In this document: positions 9,496 through 20,753 of the stretch, one piece after another
Layout of the letters: every line of letters begins with the position of its first letter
How positions within the stretch are numbered: the stretch's first letter is position 1
Source: Mercurialis annua
Taxonomy: Eukaryota; Streptophyta; Magnoliopsida; Malpighiales; Euphorbiaceae
Length of the DNA: 64,000 bases
Direction of reading: 5' to 3'
NCBI RefSeq assembly: GCF_937616625.2
Contig: NC_065570.1
Location: 39,563,665-39,627,664 of the forward strand
Program-made: the position numbers and the translations under genes
Notes under the pieces: model-generated
What the model saw: only the letters and a program-made list of their open reading frames with translations
What the model was told of the DNA's origin: nothing
The model's database searches: none

Positions 9496-11863
9496 TGTAA
9501 TGCCCCAAAATATTTAAGTATTTAATTGGACCACGTGTCCAGTGTTAAGTCGCCAGAGTGGCGATATCAGAAAGATTTCCGGGAAATTAAGATAAATATT
9601 AAATTTTAACAGGACAGATTCGAAAGGATTATTGCGAGAGATTCAACATTATATTTCAGTTCTAAAGTTGGAATTGGAATTAGATTTGAAAAATGTTAAG
9701 AAAGTCGCAAAATAAAGTACATGGAATAAAATGGTAATTTAGCCATATAAATTTCGAAGTGAAAATTATTTCGCCAAGGTCCGTGAAATGTTTTATAGTA
9801 TTTGTGGTAAAAGTTTCGGGTCAATCGGAGACCTTTTAAAATTTAGACGCGGATGCGTTTGGGCTAAATTGCAACTTTTGAAAAGTTCAAGGACCTAATG
9901 TAAATTAGCCAATAAGATAAAGAAATGAGGGATCAAAATGACCTTTTTGCCAAAATATATATAAGGATCAGAAAGTGAAAAGAAGGATCGAGAGAAAGAA
10001 AATGGAACAGATGAATGAAAACGACGATCATCGTCGATCCGCCGCGGTTTTTGCCGTTTCTCGTCCGAATCGAGTGATTCTCGCGCCGTTAGATCAAGAA
10101 TTCGATTCTCTATCAACTACAAGCATCAAACTGAGGTAATATTGCTCTTTTGATTTCTGAAATTTGAAGATATTGGGCTGTTCGTTTTTGAATGAATCGA
10201 TTTAGTCGAAATCACGTCGGTTTTGACAGTTTAAGGTAGAAAATTGATGAATTATGGTGTATAACGCTATGGGTATGTAAATAAAGCTTAGAAGCATGTA
10301 AGAAACATGTCGGATTGTCAAAAACGACGAAGTTAGGGTTTGTAGCGACGCTACACCGCTTAAACCGACGCTACACTGTGTGAAGCGATGCTTCAAAGTT
10401 GAAGCGACGCTATGCAGTGTGAAGCTACGCTACAAAGGGTGAAGCGAAGCTACACTGTGTGAAGCGACGCTACACTGTGTGAAGCGACGCTACACTGTGT
10501 GAAGCGACGCTACACAGTGTGAAGCGACGCTACAAAGGGTGAAGCGACGCTACAAAGGCTGAAGCGACGCTACACAGCCTTAAGTGACGCTACATGCATT
10601 GGCACGACTTGCCAAGCCTATTTTAGCTCGGGTACGACGTGATGAGACCCGACACGACGTACCCTGACCCGATATCAACCCCGGATTCCAAAAAATACGA
10701 GAAGAAAAGAAACAAATATTGACAAAAGTTATGATTCAAGAAATGATTGATTTGTTTATAGAACCTAGAGTATATCTCTAGAGTTTGTACTTGGATGTCG
10801 AACGCATATAAATGACATACTCTTATAATAGATCCGACAAGCTACCAGACCGACGAGATTGCATATTTCAATATCGATTGATCAACGTGTATTGTCTTTA
10901 AGTCTTCGTATAGTCAAGCTACGAGATCGAACGACGCATGGAACATACGTGATTGGATGACGATAATGCAATTTTGGATAGCGGTCACCGTGAGTGGCAA
11001 ATTTACTTTTGTGTATTATTATAAAAGTTATTTTCTTATATCATGAATACTATTATTAAATACCTCGTATCTATATGATTTGCTCGTATAAAATGTTTTG
11101 TTTGATAGATTTGATTATATGAATTCTGTTGTATTCGTTGCTTTGAATATGAGTGTCGAATGTGCGATCCGAAGAGACCAACTACCTATTGGGTGTCAAT
11201 AGGCTGCATGATCATTAATGAGTCAATCTAGAATACCTGACTTTGTGATTAGAATTTAATATATATTTATGCATGATATGATATGAATTTGATACGAGTG
11301 AGCACTCGGCTACGGTGTAGTTTGGAGTCCCCGTATCTAGTGGGCTGGGCCCACCAGTGGGTTGGACCCACCAGTGAGTTGGACTCACACTTTATGATTT
11401 CGATACGAGTGAGCACTTGGCTACGGTGTAGTCTGGAAGTCCCCGTATCTAGTGAGTTGGACTCACACTTTTGAAATTAATAATGTTTGCTTATATCATA
11501 AATTTATATATGTATTAAGCGTGTGACGCTATATTTTAATAATACTATAAGTAACTTGCAAACTCACTCAGTATTTTCCCAAATACTGACCCCTCACTCT
11601 GATGTTTGCAGGTATTAGAAGTCGGATCAGAAAAGTCATCTCCATTGTGCCAGAAGTCTTTGGACTTGCACAAACATGAGTTCTTAGAGCTGTAGTAGTC
11701 AGTAGGTGTCGATATTAGATAGACATTTTGACTTCAAATAATATTTTATATTGTAAATTCTAATAATGATATTTTAATATCTATAAATGCATTATCTTTA
11801 AATGCAATATCTACCACTCCCATTCCCTAGCGCCGGTCTCGGCTCATTATTTGGGTCGTGACA
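9496..11863 (+). repeat. Element B 3' LTR (2368 bp)
   Basis: Collinear with the 5' LTR, with two deletions. A donor-like TGAG/GTAATA is at 10136. The tandem repeat is at 10342-10590, the hairpin at 11185-11203, the hairpin array at 11290-11467 and the acceptor-like TTTGCAG ends at 11611. It ends GGGTCGTGACA. Confidence 0.9.
10136..11611 (+). other. Candidate LTR intron, element B
   Basis: The donor context is CTGAG/GTAATA. The acceptor context is CTGACCCC, then CTGATGTTTGCAG/GT, with a hairpin CAGTATTT-TCCC-AAATACTG at 11569-11588 just upstream of CTGAC. The same order occurs in C, D, E, F and G. Splicing is inferred, not shown. Confidence 0.45.
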
Positions 11864-12727
11864 ATACTACTTGATGGGGATCAGAATAAACATGTGGACA
11901 TTTAAAGAGGTTGAGTGAGTCAAACAAGTGACGCTAGATGACTTATACATGGTATTTCATCAAAGTCAATTTAATGTCATCTAGTTCATAATTGTACATA
12001 TGTCCTTTGACTTGCGGTGACACTATCTTGTATATAGGTGATTAGAGTTTGATACTCCTTATCCCTAGATCTTTCTTGAGCTAGGGTCACGGGATGTGTT
12101 GGCTCTAATTAGTTGTATATAAAGATAGGGGTTTAACCTAGAGAGGATTCATCACTCTGGATGAACGGAGATAAGATTCTATGCAATCTCGAATTGTTCT
12201 TGATGGATGATAAACCCTGCGCAGGCGTATATGACTTACTTAGAAAGTTGTTTCTAGTGGAAGTCATATTTATCAAGAATCAGAAATGAGAGATGAGGTC
12301 ATATGATCAAGACAAACAATGTTTGACTTAACCATGGTATTAGTCCAGATTGGAATCTTAAATGAAAGGAATTTTAGATGGACGGTAATTATGAACATTG
12401 GTTCATAAAGAATGCATCGGAATATTCATCTCTATTTGGGGTGGTGATATGTTGCTAGACGTCACTCACGATCCACGAGAATTGATAATTAATGAGATTT
12501 AATTATTTAATATAAGAAAGGCGTTTGTTATAACTCTCGTTGCCATATAGAAGTGAACCTCGTTAGTCACACACAATAGGGTGTGCAAACGATTGAGTAT
12601 ACGAGAGATTGATTTCATATAGATACTAGCATATCTCGGAAATTAAAATAAGATGAAAAACAAGTACAAATTAGTATAAATTAGTAGGAACATAATTGTA
12701 TGTTATCCAAGTTAATATGATTAGTGA

Positions 12728-12812
12728 TTTGATGATGTCATGTGATGATGTCATGCGATGGTGTCACATGATGATGTCACGTGATGATGTCATGCGATGA
12801 TGTAATGTATAT
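12728..12812 (+). repeat. Tandem GATGATGTCATG repeat in copia-like LTR
   Basis: About six 13-14 bp units of the form GATGATGTCATGYGATG, each containing the palindromic word ATGATGTCAT. Confidence 0.85.
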
Positions 12813-12814
12813 CT

Positions 12815-13012
12815 TGGTGTGTGACACCTGGCATCCGAGGTGTCAGATGGTGGCAACACCTATACTTGGTGTGTGACACCTAGCATCCGACGTGTCAGAT
12901 AGTGGAAACACCTATGGTTGGTGCGTGACACCTAGCATGTGAGGTGTCATATTGTGGCAACTCCTTTACTTTGTGTGTGGCACTTAGCATGTGAGGTGTT
13001 GGATATTCCTAC
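12815..13012 (+). repeat. ~55-bp tandem repeat with TGACACCT/AGGTGTCA stems
   Basis: Four units, the last divergent. Each has TGACACCT, about 8 bases, then AGGTGTCA, followed by GTGGCAACACCT. It lies inside the copia-like LTR. Confidence 0.85.
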
Positions 13013-13457
13013 AAACTCATGCCTATTGTCTTTGCTCATTCTCAAGACACTACCCTTAAAAGAGCATACTTAAAGGAGTTCAAGTAGTCACCAATCACGG
13101 AAAATCTTGGCAAGGTTTTTCATACATCCGAGTAAAGACGTAATCGCGGCGAGAGTTTGAGCTTAGGGTTGCTCGGGAGGAGGAACTCTTGCGGATTACT
13201 TCAAGGCAAGGATTCGGTCAGACGCATACTCGTGTGGATGACCTTGAGGTTGCCGTACTATCGGGACTACAAGAATCGTTGGAGAATCGACATAGGTATT
13301 CTTCTTACACTTTCTAGATGCGTGCTTCAATTACTAAATTATATGACGATCTATTTGTTATTGATATGATCAATTTCTGGATCTGGATTGGTGGAATTTT
13401 GATTAATCATTAAATTGAAATATATGATCCAGACCCTTGTGTCCCTCTGTGCCAACA

Positions 13458-16400
13458 AAGAAAGGGTACCAAACTTACACTTACAATTCAGGTGATAGTG
13501 GTAGCAGCCGCAGTTCTGGCGCGGTAGCAGTGGAGGTGCTAGTTTTCCTTTCTGCCAGAATTGGAGACGTCGACATCCGGGTGAATGTCCCTTGGTTCCA
13601 GGCAGTTGTCACTTGTTGCCAACAGGGTCATTTTGCTAGGGAGTGTCCAACAGTTGGGCAGCAGATGTCGACGGCTAGTGTTGCTCAACCATCTTATCAG
13701 CATATATCAGCGTTCTCTTCACCGGTAGGGTTTTCTCAACCTGCCGCTTCATTTGGTGGCCAGTGGGGCCTTAGTTCAGGAGGGTGAGGTTTTTATGGCC
13801 GTGGTAACGGTGGTCGGAGTACTAATAGTTATGGTACTGGTCAGACTTCACAGCAGCAGGGTCAGGGTCAAGCCAGAGTTTTTGTTTTGACTCCTAAGGA
13901 TGTTCGTGCATCCAATGCAATGGTGTGAGGTATTATTCTGATATCCTTTGTAGATATTTTGGTGTTATTTTATGCGTGTGCAACCCATTCTTTTGTGTCT
14001 AACTGTTTGGCTAACAAGTTGGATATAACACCATCTCGTTTGGTCGAGCCTTTATCTGTATCTACTCCTATGTTTGATAGTATTGTGGTGGATGTTGTGT
14101 ATCCATCGTGTTTTGTGGTTATTCATGGTAGAGATTTATGTGCTGATTTTTTTGTGCTTGACGTTCTCTCTTTTGACGGTTGAGTTTCGGATTCTGGACG
14201 ATCTACTTTTCTCTTTCCAAGGGGAGAAGGTGGAGACGTCTTGATATCTGCTATCAAGGTAAAGCGTATGATGAGCAAGGGTTGTTAAGTTTTCTTAGCT
14301 GTGGTTCGTGATATGGATGCGGAAGTTGGTAGTGTGAACAATGTTCCGATAGTGAATGAGTTAAATGATGTTTTTCCAGAGGAGTTAGCTGGATTACCAC
14401 ATGATCATGATATCGAGTTTTGCATTAATAATTTTCCTAGAACATCTCCTATTTCGATACCGCCGTATCGAATGGCTCCTGCCGAGCTTAAAGAGTTGAA
14501 AGATCGGTTATAAGAGTTTATGGATAGTGGTTTCATCAGACCAATTATTTCTCCGTGGGGTGCTCCTATTTTGTTCGTCAAGAAGATGGATGGTTCCTTT
14601 CGACTGTGAATTGATTACAGGCAGCTGAACAAGGTTACTGTCAAGAACAAATATCCTCTTCCTCGCATCGATGACTTGTTTAATCATTTGTAGGGTGCGA
14701 AGTGTTTCTCTAAGATCGATTTGAGATCCGGGTATCACCAACTTCGGATCCATGATACCGATGTGCCTAAGAGTATTTTTCAAACGCGTTATGGACATTT
14801 TGAGTTTCTGTTTATGTCCTTTGGGTTGACTAACGCACTAGCAGCTTTCATGGATATGATGAATCGGGTTTTCAAGCCGTTTTTGGATTAATTTTTTATA
14901 GTGATCCTTAATGACATTTTGATTTACTCTCGGAGTGAGGAGGAGCATGCTTATCATTTGAGGATTATTCTACAGACATTGAGTGACCATTAGTTGTATG
15001 TCAAGTTTTTGAAGTGTGAGTTCTAGTTGGATCAGGTTACCTTCTTACGATGTGTGGTCTCAAAGGATGAGATCAAGGTTGATCCGAGGACGATTGAGGC
15101 AATGATGGATTGGCAGAGGCCTAAGTCAGTTACTTATATTAGGAGTTTTCTTAGGTTAGCTGGTTACCGTCGTTTTGTGCAGGATTTCTCTTGAATATCT
15201 GCACCGTTAACGAAACTAACACATAAGGGTGTTAAGTCTGAGTGGACAGACAAGTGTGAGGCGAGCTTTCAAAAGCTTAAGGAGATTTTGACTACAGCTC
15301 ATGTTTTGGCTTTGCCATCTGGCATTAAGGGCTTTACCATTTACTATGATGCTTCACGGATTGATTTGCGTTGCATTCTGATGCTACATAATAAAGTGAT
15401 CGCCTATGCTTCTCGCTAGTTGAAGAAGCATGAGGTGAATTACCCTACGCATGATCTGGAGTTGGTAACTATGGTTTTTGCTTGAAAGATTTGGAGGCAC
15501 TACTTGTATGGTGCGACTTGCGAGGTCTTCACTGATCATAAAAGTCTGTAGTATATCTTTGATCAGCGTGAGTTGGATCTGAGGCAGCGGAGATGGTTGA
15601 AGTTACTAAAGCACTATGATTGTACCTTTCAGTACCATCCGGGTAAGGCTAATATGGTAGCTGATGCTTTGAGTCATAAGTCTTCGGGCAGTTTGGCTCA
15701 TATTTCTGAGGTTAGGCATAGGCCTATGATTCGCGACTGGAACAAGATGATAGCTTCGAGTTTTTGTTTCCAGATTTCTCAGGGTGGTAGTTTGTTAGCA
15801 CATTTGCAAGTGCAACCTATTTTAATTGATCGTATTAAAGCTACAGAAGCTGAGGATCCACAATTTAAGCAAATTATGGACGAGGTTCTTCAGGATTGGA
15901 ACTCAGACTTTGTGATTATTGATGGGGTTCTCAGATACGATTCTATATTGTGCGTTCCGGATTTGGATGGTTTGAATGACAAGATCCTGGAGGAAGCACA
16001 TAAATCAGCTTACATTGTTTATTCGGGTTCTACTAAGATGTATCATGATCTCAAGGGTTCGTATTGGTGGAGCAGAATGAAAAAGGACGTTGCAGAGTTT
16101 GTGTCTAAGTGTTTGACTTGCCAGCACGTGAAGTTGGAACAGTAGAGACCGTTTGGCTATTTGCAACCACTACCTATACTAGAGTGGAAGTGGGAGCGGA
16201 TTGCTATAGGTTTCGTGGTTGGTTTACCACATACCCATCAGAGGTGTGACTCGATTTGGGTGATAATTGACCGTATGACCCAGTCGGCACACGTTTTGCC
16301 GATCAAGGTTACGTATTTAGCTTCAAGGTTGGAACAACTGTACATTGATAGAATTGTCAACCTTCATTGTGTACTAGTGTCGATTGTATTAGATAGAGGT

Positions 16401-17245
16401 TTAGTTTTTACCTCTAGGTTTTGGAAGTCTTTGTCGAAATCTTTGGGTTCGTGGTTGGATTTCAGTACCGCTTTTCATCGTCAGCCTGATGGTCAGTCTG
16501 AGAGGACGATTTAGACTTTAGAGGATATGCTCAGGATCTGTGTGCTTGTTTTTCAGGGTAGCTAGGATACTCATTGTCGTTGATTGAGTTTTCGCATAAT
16601 AACAGTTACCACACTAGTATCGAGATGGAATCTTATAACGCTTTGTATGGGCGCAAGTGTTGATCTCCTATATGTTGGGAAGAGGCTGGCGAGCGTATCC
16701 TTTCAGGAGCTGAGATTATTGAGATTACCTCGAAAAAGGTACCTTTGATTAAGCATAGGTTGGAGACTGGCTTTAGTCGGCATAAGAGTTATGATGATCC
16801 TAAGAAGAAGGACATTGAGTTTTAGGTTGGCGACTATGTGTTTCTTCGGGTTTCATCGATGGAGGGTGTGGTTTATTTTGGTGTTAAAAGTAAGTTACCA
16901 CCGAGATATGTAGGGCCATATCAGATTATGGAGCGGGTTGGAGCGGTGGCTTACCGATTGGCTTTGCCACCAGACATGTCGTTGGTTCGTCCAGTGTTTC
17001 ATGTTTCTTTGTTGCGGAAGTGTATTTACGACCTTTCTCACGTGATTGTACCACAGAGTGTTGAAATTCAGTAAGAGTTATCATATGAGGAACAATCTAT
17101 TGAAGTTGTTGATACACAAGTGCGTAAGTTGTGGAATAAGGAGGTTTCGATGGTCCAAGTTATGTGGCGTAATCATTCTGTGGATGAGTGCACTTGGAAT
17201 ATGGAGTCCGATATGCGGAAACGTTATCCTTTCCTCTTTCCTTGA
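13458..17245 (+). pseudogene. pol: Element A gag C-terminus and pol (broken)
   Basis: The reading resumes in gag with a nucleocapsid knuckle (CCQQGHFARECP, first cysteine spacing damaged). The protease retains THSFVS but its active-site aspartate region is degraded. RT keeps [25 protein letters not shown] and [13 protein letters not shown], while the catalytic box reads ILND where IDD is expected. RNase H (about 15330-15560), integrase zinc region, integrase core (DSIWVIID, SIVLDRG, GQSERTI) and a chromodomain tail (MVQVMWRNHSVDECTWNMES, ending TGA at 17243-17245) follow. Many in-frame stops (for example at 14511, 14609, 14690, 14889) and a frameshift near 16560-16600 kill it. Confidence 0.9.
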
Positions 17246-17350
17246 GATATGTGGGGTTTCTTGTTCTTGTGTGGTTATATTTGTGTGTGCTATGTTGTGT
17301 TTATATTTGGTTTGTTTTGTGTGCTAAAATCGAGGACGATTTTGTTTTTA

Positions 17351-17362
17351 AGTTGGGGAGAA
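17351..17362 (+). promoter_or_regulatory. Element A polypurine tract
   Basis: AGTTGGGGAGAA lies directly before TGTAATACCCC. The preceding AAATCGAGGACGATTTTG is the common gypsy 3' tail and is also seen in E. Confidence 0.85.
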
Positions 17363-17567
17363 TGTAATACCCCCTGTTTTTGTAGCTTGTACCGATGAAA
17401 TTTCCGATGTGTTATGTTTGATCTTTGGTGGTTTGCTTCTTTGAAACCATGTTTTTGTTTACATAACCTTTATATTGATGTTTTATCTAGTTTCAAGTGT
17501 GGTTCAGACCTTTTGGAGCGACTTGGGCTTTAATCCCAAAAACAAATTTTTTATGAGCAGAAGCTCT

Positions 17568-17644
17568 GTCACGGGCATGACATGCCTGTCACGGGCGTGA
17601 TAGAGACACGTCACGAGCGTGGTAGAGACATGTCACGGGCGTGA
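17568..17644 (+). repeat. Palindrome array GTCACGGGCGTGAC upstream of TATA (A)
   Basis: Four words of the form GTCACGRGCRTGA at 20-22 base spacing, ending 26 bases before the TATA box. Element E has GTCGCGGGCGCGAC at the same place (36862-36895). Confidence 0.85.
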
Positions 17645-17669
17645 GTGAACACAGTTGTGTTTGCCATTC

Positions 17670-17679
17670 TCTATAAATA
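17670..17679 (+). promoter_or_regulatory. TATA box of A LTR
   Basis: TCTATAAATA, identical to the box in E (36921-36930), in the same context before ACCCCTTA. Confidence 0.75.
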
Positions 17680-18217
17680 ACCCCTTATTCAACCTAATTC
17701 ATTTCCACTTAAATCTAAAACCCTAGAACAATTGAGAAATCTAATAAACTCATTTTATATCTTCCCTGATGATCCTTGGTGGTTTTAAACAATTGTTGGT
17801 AATTATTTATCCTTTTCGCGAGATCTACGCGATTTATACGCGGTGTGTTTTGTTGGTGTTTTTATGGTTGTGTTTTTTTTTTGTCCACACCCTTTTCCCT
17901 TGGGTTAATGTTGGTTATTTGTGTTATATATCACTTTAAGGTAATGTCCTTCATCCCTTATGTATTGGTTTGTTGTTGTTCACGTTTAATGCATATTTTG
18001 GGTGTTTTGAGGATCGAAACCTTATATTTGATGGTTTGAGTTTTATGATCTGAAATATATGTTTTAAATGGAGTATGGTTTGGTTATAATCTAATATATA
18101 TGGTCTACGATTGGATTGTCATGATTTAAACTATGTATAGACGTTTTCTTGATTTGTGCGTTATGGATTCACTTGGCATTTTATATAAAATGTTAAATCT
18201 GAATTGCCATAATAATT

Positions 18218-18534
18218 ATGGTTAATTATATATAAAATCACCACCTTTATATGATTTGTCAAAAATAACTCTACTTTTAAAACGTGTCAATTCAAGGCAT
18301 CACCTTTCATTTTTTTTCAAAAACAACATGGGTATATTTTAGGTAAAATTTCGCAGACTTGGACACCCGATGGGTCTGCCACGTGTCCTGCCACGTCAGC
18401 AAAAACGCCACAAAAAATTGCCAATGTTGTTTTCGAAAAGAAATAAAAGGTGGTGCCATGAATTGACACGTTTTAAAAGTCGGGTTCTGTTTGAAAATTC
18501 GTGTAAAGGTGGTGATTGTATATGTAATTAACCC
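18218..18534. mobile_element. MITE copy 1 with ~100-bp inverted repeats
   Basis: The termini GGTTAATTATATATAAAATC and its complement enclose long inverted arms (AAAATCACCACCTTT; GTGTCAATTCAAGGCATCACC). The centre is CCACGTGTCCTGCCACGTCA. Copy 2 is at 32533-32850. Arm length suggests a Mutator-like MITE, but flank duplication here is unclear. Confidence 0.85.
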
Positions 18535-19170
18535 TAATATATTTATGTATGTTCATCATTAGCTATTGATCTAGCATGTCTTGGGTTGACGGTATGTGTT
18601 GATTATTGGTTGGGTTTGATAACACCTACGTTTTGTGCAATTTGGCGATAATTGGAATTTTGAGCGTTGTGGTCATCAACATATTTTAGAATGTTGTATC
18701 TACTGATGTTATGTGTATATTAGGGTGTTTAAAATTTATAAGATCAGTTGTTATGTTATTTGATTCATGGAATTTATGATTCGAACCTAATGGCATGTTT
18801 AGGCAATTTTTAGTGAAATTGCTAAATTGGTTGTTTAAGTGATGTTGGCATGTTTCCAAATCTGAATTGTTTTAGTATGAGGTATTTAAGCATGATATAT
18901 TACTGATCTAAGATGTTTAGTTGATGGTTCATGTTTGGGTTTTGTTATGGGCTAATTGCCATGTGTGCTAGTTTGGCCTATTTCATGAAAAGCATGTTTT
19001 ATTGATCTAAATGTTTGGCCATATCATGTGTTATGCTATATGAGGTTAGTATGCATGCTAGTGCTAATGTGGTTTGGTTTTCAGCCTATTTAAATGTGCT
19101 TGCCCTTTGTGAACTTATATCGAACACTTGATGGACATTTTGCCAAAATTGTTTATTGGATGATTTTTCT

Positions 19171-19249
19171 TAGACCCGTCGACAGCTCGTGCTTTTGAGT
19201 CGAAACAGGTCTAGTTGCTTGCCAGGGTTTTCAACAATTTTTTGCAAGC
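19171..19249 (+). other. Two hairpins in A LTR (TAGACC/GGTCTA; GCTTGC/GCAAGC)
   Basis: TAGACC at 19171-19176 pairs with GGTCTA at 19208-19213. GCTTGC at 19217-19222 pairs with GCAAGC at 19244-19249. E copies near 38339-38416 and 54663-54740 keep the arrangement with some decayed pairs. Confidence 0.6.
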
Positions 19250-19814
19250 TGTGAGTTTATGTTTCTATTTACTGCTTTAGTAAGTAAATTCTATAATTTG
19301 TATATATATTGATACACAACTTTTGAACTGTTTTGAGATTATGGATCTGAATTGAAACAGGCTACTCAATTGGAATCATCGAGATTGTGTGAGCTCCAAC
19401 ATGATCATATGGTATTAAGGTAGGTTGGAGATTCGTGTCGCCTAATTGAGGGCGCCGGTGGAAGATACGTCTCCTGGGACTCTCGTGATTTATTTAAATG
19501 ACAGTCGAGGGTCGGTTATGGATATACCTCTCACCAGAACGACAACTAGAGTTAGATATTGTGGTTTAGGGTTTCAATGCTTATCCATAATGAATAAAAT
19601 GCTTGATAAATGTTTTGAGCGTTTCAGTTGACCTCCATCTTTGTTGATTTGCTCGGAGATTTACTTTTATTTAGTAAATATGGTCAATTGATTTAAAATT
19701 CTTACACCGCAGTAGTACTTAGATGATGTCTTTATTATTATTTTAGACTTGCTATTTTCTCAGATTGGTCCAAGTGTTATTTTATTCTTATTGGCATGAT
19801 GTTACTTTCGTTTA

Positions 19815-19855
<41 letters not shown>

Positions 19856-19904
19856 CATGTTGTTGGGGTCTCGAAATTGTACCGAGCATCTGGTTATATT
19901 GCTG

Positions 19905-19995
<91 letters not shown>

Positions 19996-20150
19996 CTGCT
20001 AGACCGAGGTTGGAGTCTCGGTTGCCCCCGAACATTGATTTTAATGCAGGTTATATGTTTATATGTTATCTGAAAGGCTAGCTACGGGTTTCAGAGCTAC
20101 CACTCCCATACCGTAGCGCCGGTTACGATCTATGAAAATGGGTTGTGATA

Positions 20151-20753
20151 CGAGGAGTTGCTACGATGTCTATCAGATAGACTAGACTATTCTATTCTAC
20201 CTACTGGGGACTACTTTGTTCTGTAATTTGGAGTCCACCCTGCCCCTTAGTGTTCTTTCGGTATTGGAGGACTTGGATCAAGTCCTGATTTACGACATGG
20301 GGCCTATTGCTCTCACTTACTTTTATATTAGTATGGACCAAGTCGTCCGAGGAGGGTCCCGTCTCTATAGGATATGGCATGTTATGCATGTGATTTCCTC
20401 TCTGACCCTGTTTTCTATACTTTTTGCAGTTACTGATTTTTTTAATCCGGTTATGTATTCTCTTTTTTAAAGTTGGGCCATTCAGACTGGCATTTTGTTC
20501 GGATTTATCCGTATTCCTCTACCATCCATTCCTTTGTTCAGAAACTTAGATTGTCCCAAGAGCAGAGATCTGCTTGTAGGGGCCAGCTGAACGACCCGGC
20601 CTTAATTGATGTAAGCAACACACGAGAAACAAATTTCAATTCATAAACTGTCTTTGAAATACATACTTACTTGGAGTAATCTTGTAGGTGCGATCGTCAT
20701 GGAATACCCCTCCCGGGGTGCATTAGCCTAGCTAGCATTGAGGAGCTCGCGAC
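20151..20753. other. Unassigned stretch between A and hAT-like element
   Basis: About 600 bases with normal composition and no frame, motif or repeat I can name. It may be the older DNA into which A inserted. Confidence 0.4.

Larger units (their letters stand above)
2294..11863 (+). mobile_element. Element B: LARD-like non-autonomous LTR retrotransposon
   Basis: A complete 9570-bp element flanked by perfect 5-bp target duplications ATACT (2289-2293 and 11864-11868). LTRs are 2294-4877 and 9496-11863, both starting TGTAATRCCCC and ending CGTGAMA. A primer-binding site and a purine tract sit at the correct places. The 4.6-kb interior has no gag, protease, RT, RNase H or integrase motif in any frame, with only short random-looking frames. 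This matches the definition of a large retrotransposon derivative. Its LTR ends and leader resemble element F, which is the likely type of autonomous partner. It is inserted in the copia solo LTR. Confidence 0.88.
1950..13457 (+). mobile_element. Copia-type solo LTR (~1.93 kb), split by element B
   Basis: The insert in the A gag starts TGTTAAGAATATTAG and ends GTGCCAACA. With element B and one target copy removed it is about 1.93 kb. It has no coding content, a TATA box (TTGTATATAAAG at about 12113) and tandem repeats. The ends resemble long-LTR plant copia elements and no internal domain follows, so I call it a solo LTR. Flanks AAGAGGGA (left) and AAGAAAGGG (right) are similar but give no clean 5-bp duplication. 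The copia assignment rests on remembered LTR-end style and is moderate. Confidence 0.6.
1..20150 (+). mobile_element. Element A: old Ty3/gypsy chromovirus, interrupted, left end outside window
   Basis: The 3' part of a 5' LTR (1-659), primer-binding site, leader, degenerate gag, degenerate pol with a chromodomain tail, polypurine tract and a full 3' LTR (17363-20150) are collinear on the plus strand. The element is split at 1950-13457 by a copia-like solo LTR that itself contains element B. Gag-pol has many stops and frameshifts, so this copy is dead. The left target duplication lies outside the window; the right flank starts CGAGG at 20151. Element E has related LTRs. Order of domains (protease, RT, RNase H, integrase, chromodomain) places it among chromoviruses, probably Tekay/Del-like. 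Confidence 0.9.
17363..20150 (+). repeat. Element A 3' LTR (2788 bp)
   Basis: It starts TGTAATACCCC and ends GGGTTGTGATA. It holds a four-unit palindrome array (17568-17644), TATA box (17670-17679), donor-like TTG/GTAATT at 17799, a MITE (18218-18534), a hairpin pair (19171-19249), (TA)n tracts and the shared 3' module (about 20082-20150). The acceptor-like block seen at bases 1-27 and in E is not present in the same form here. Confidence 0.9.
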
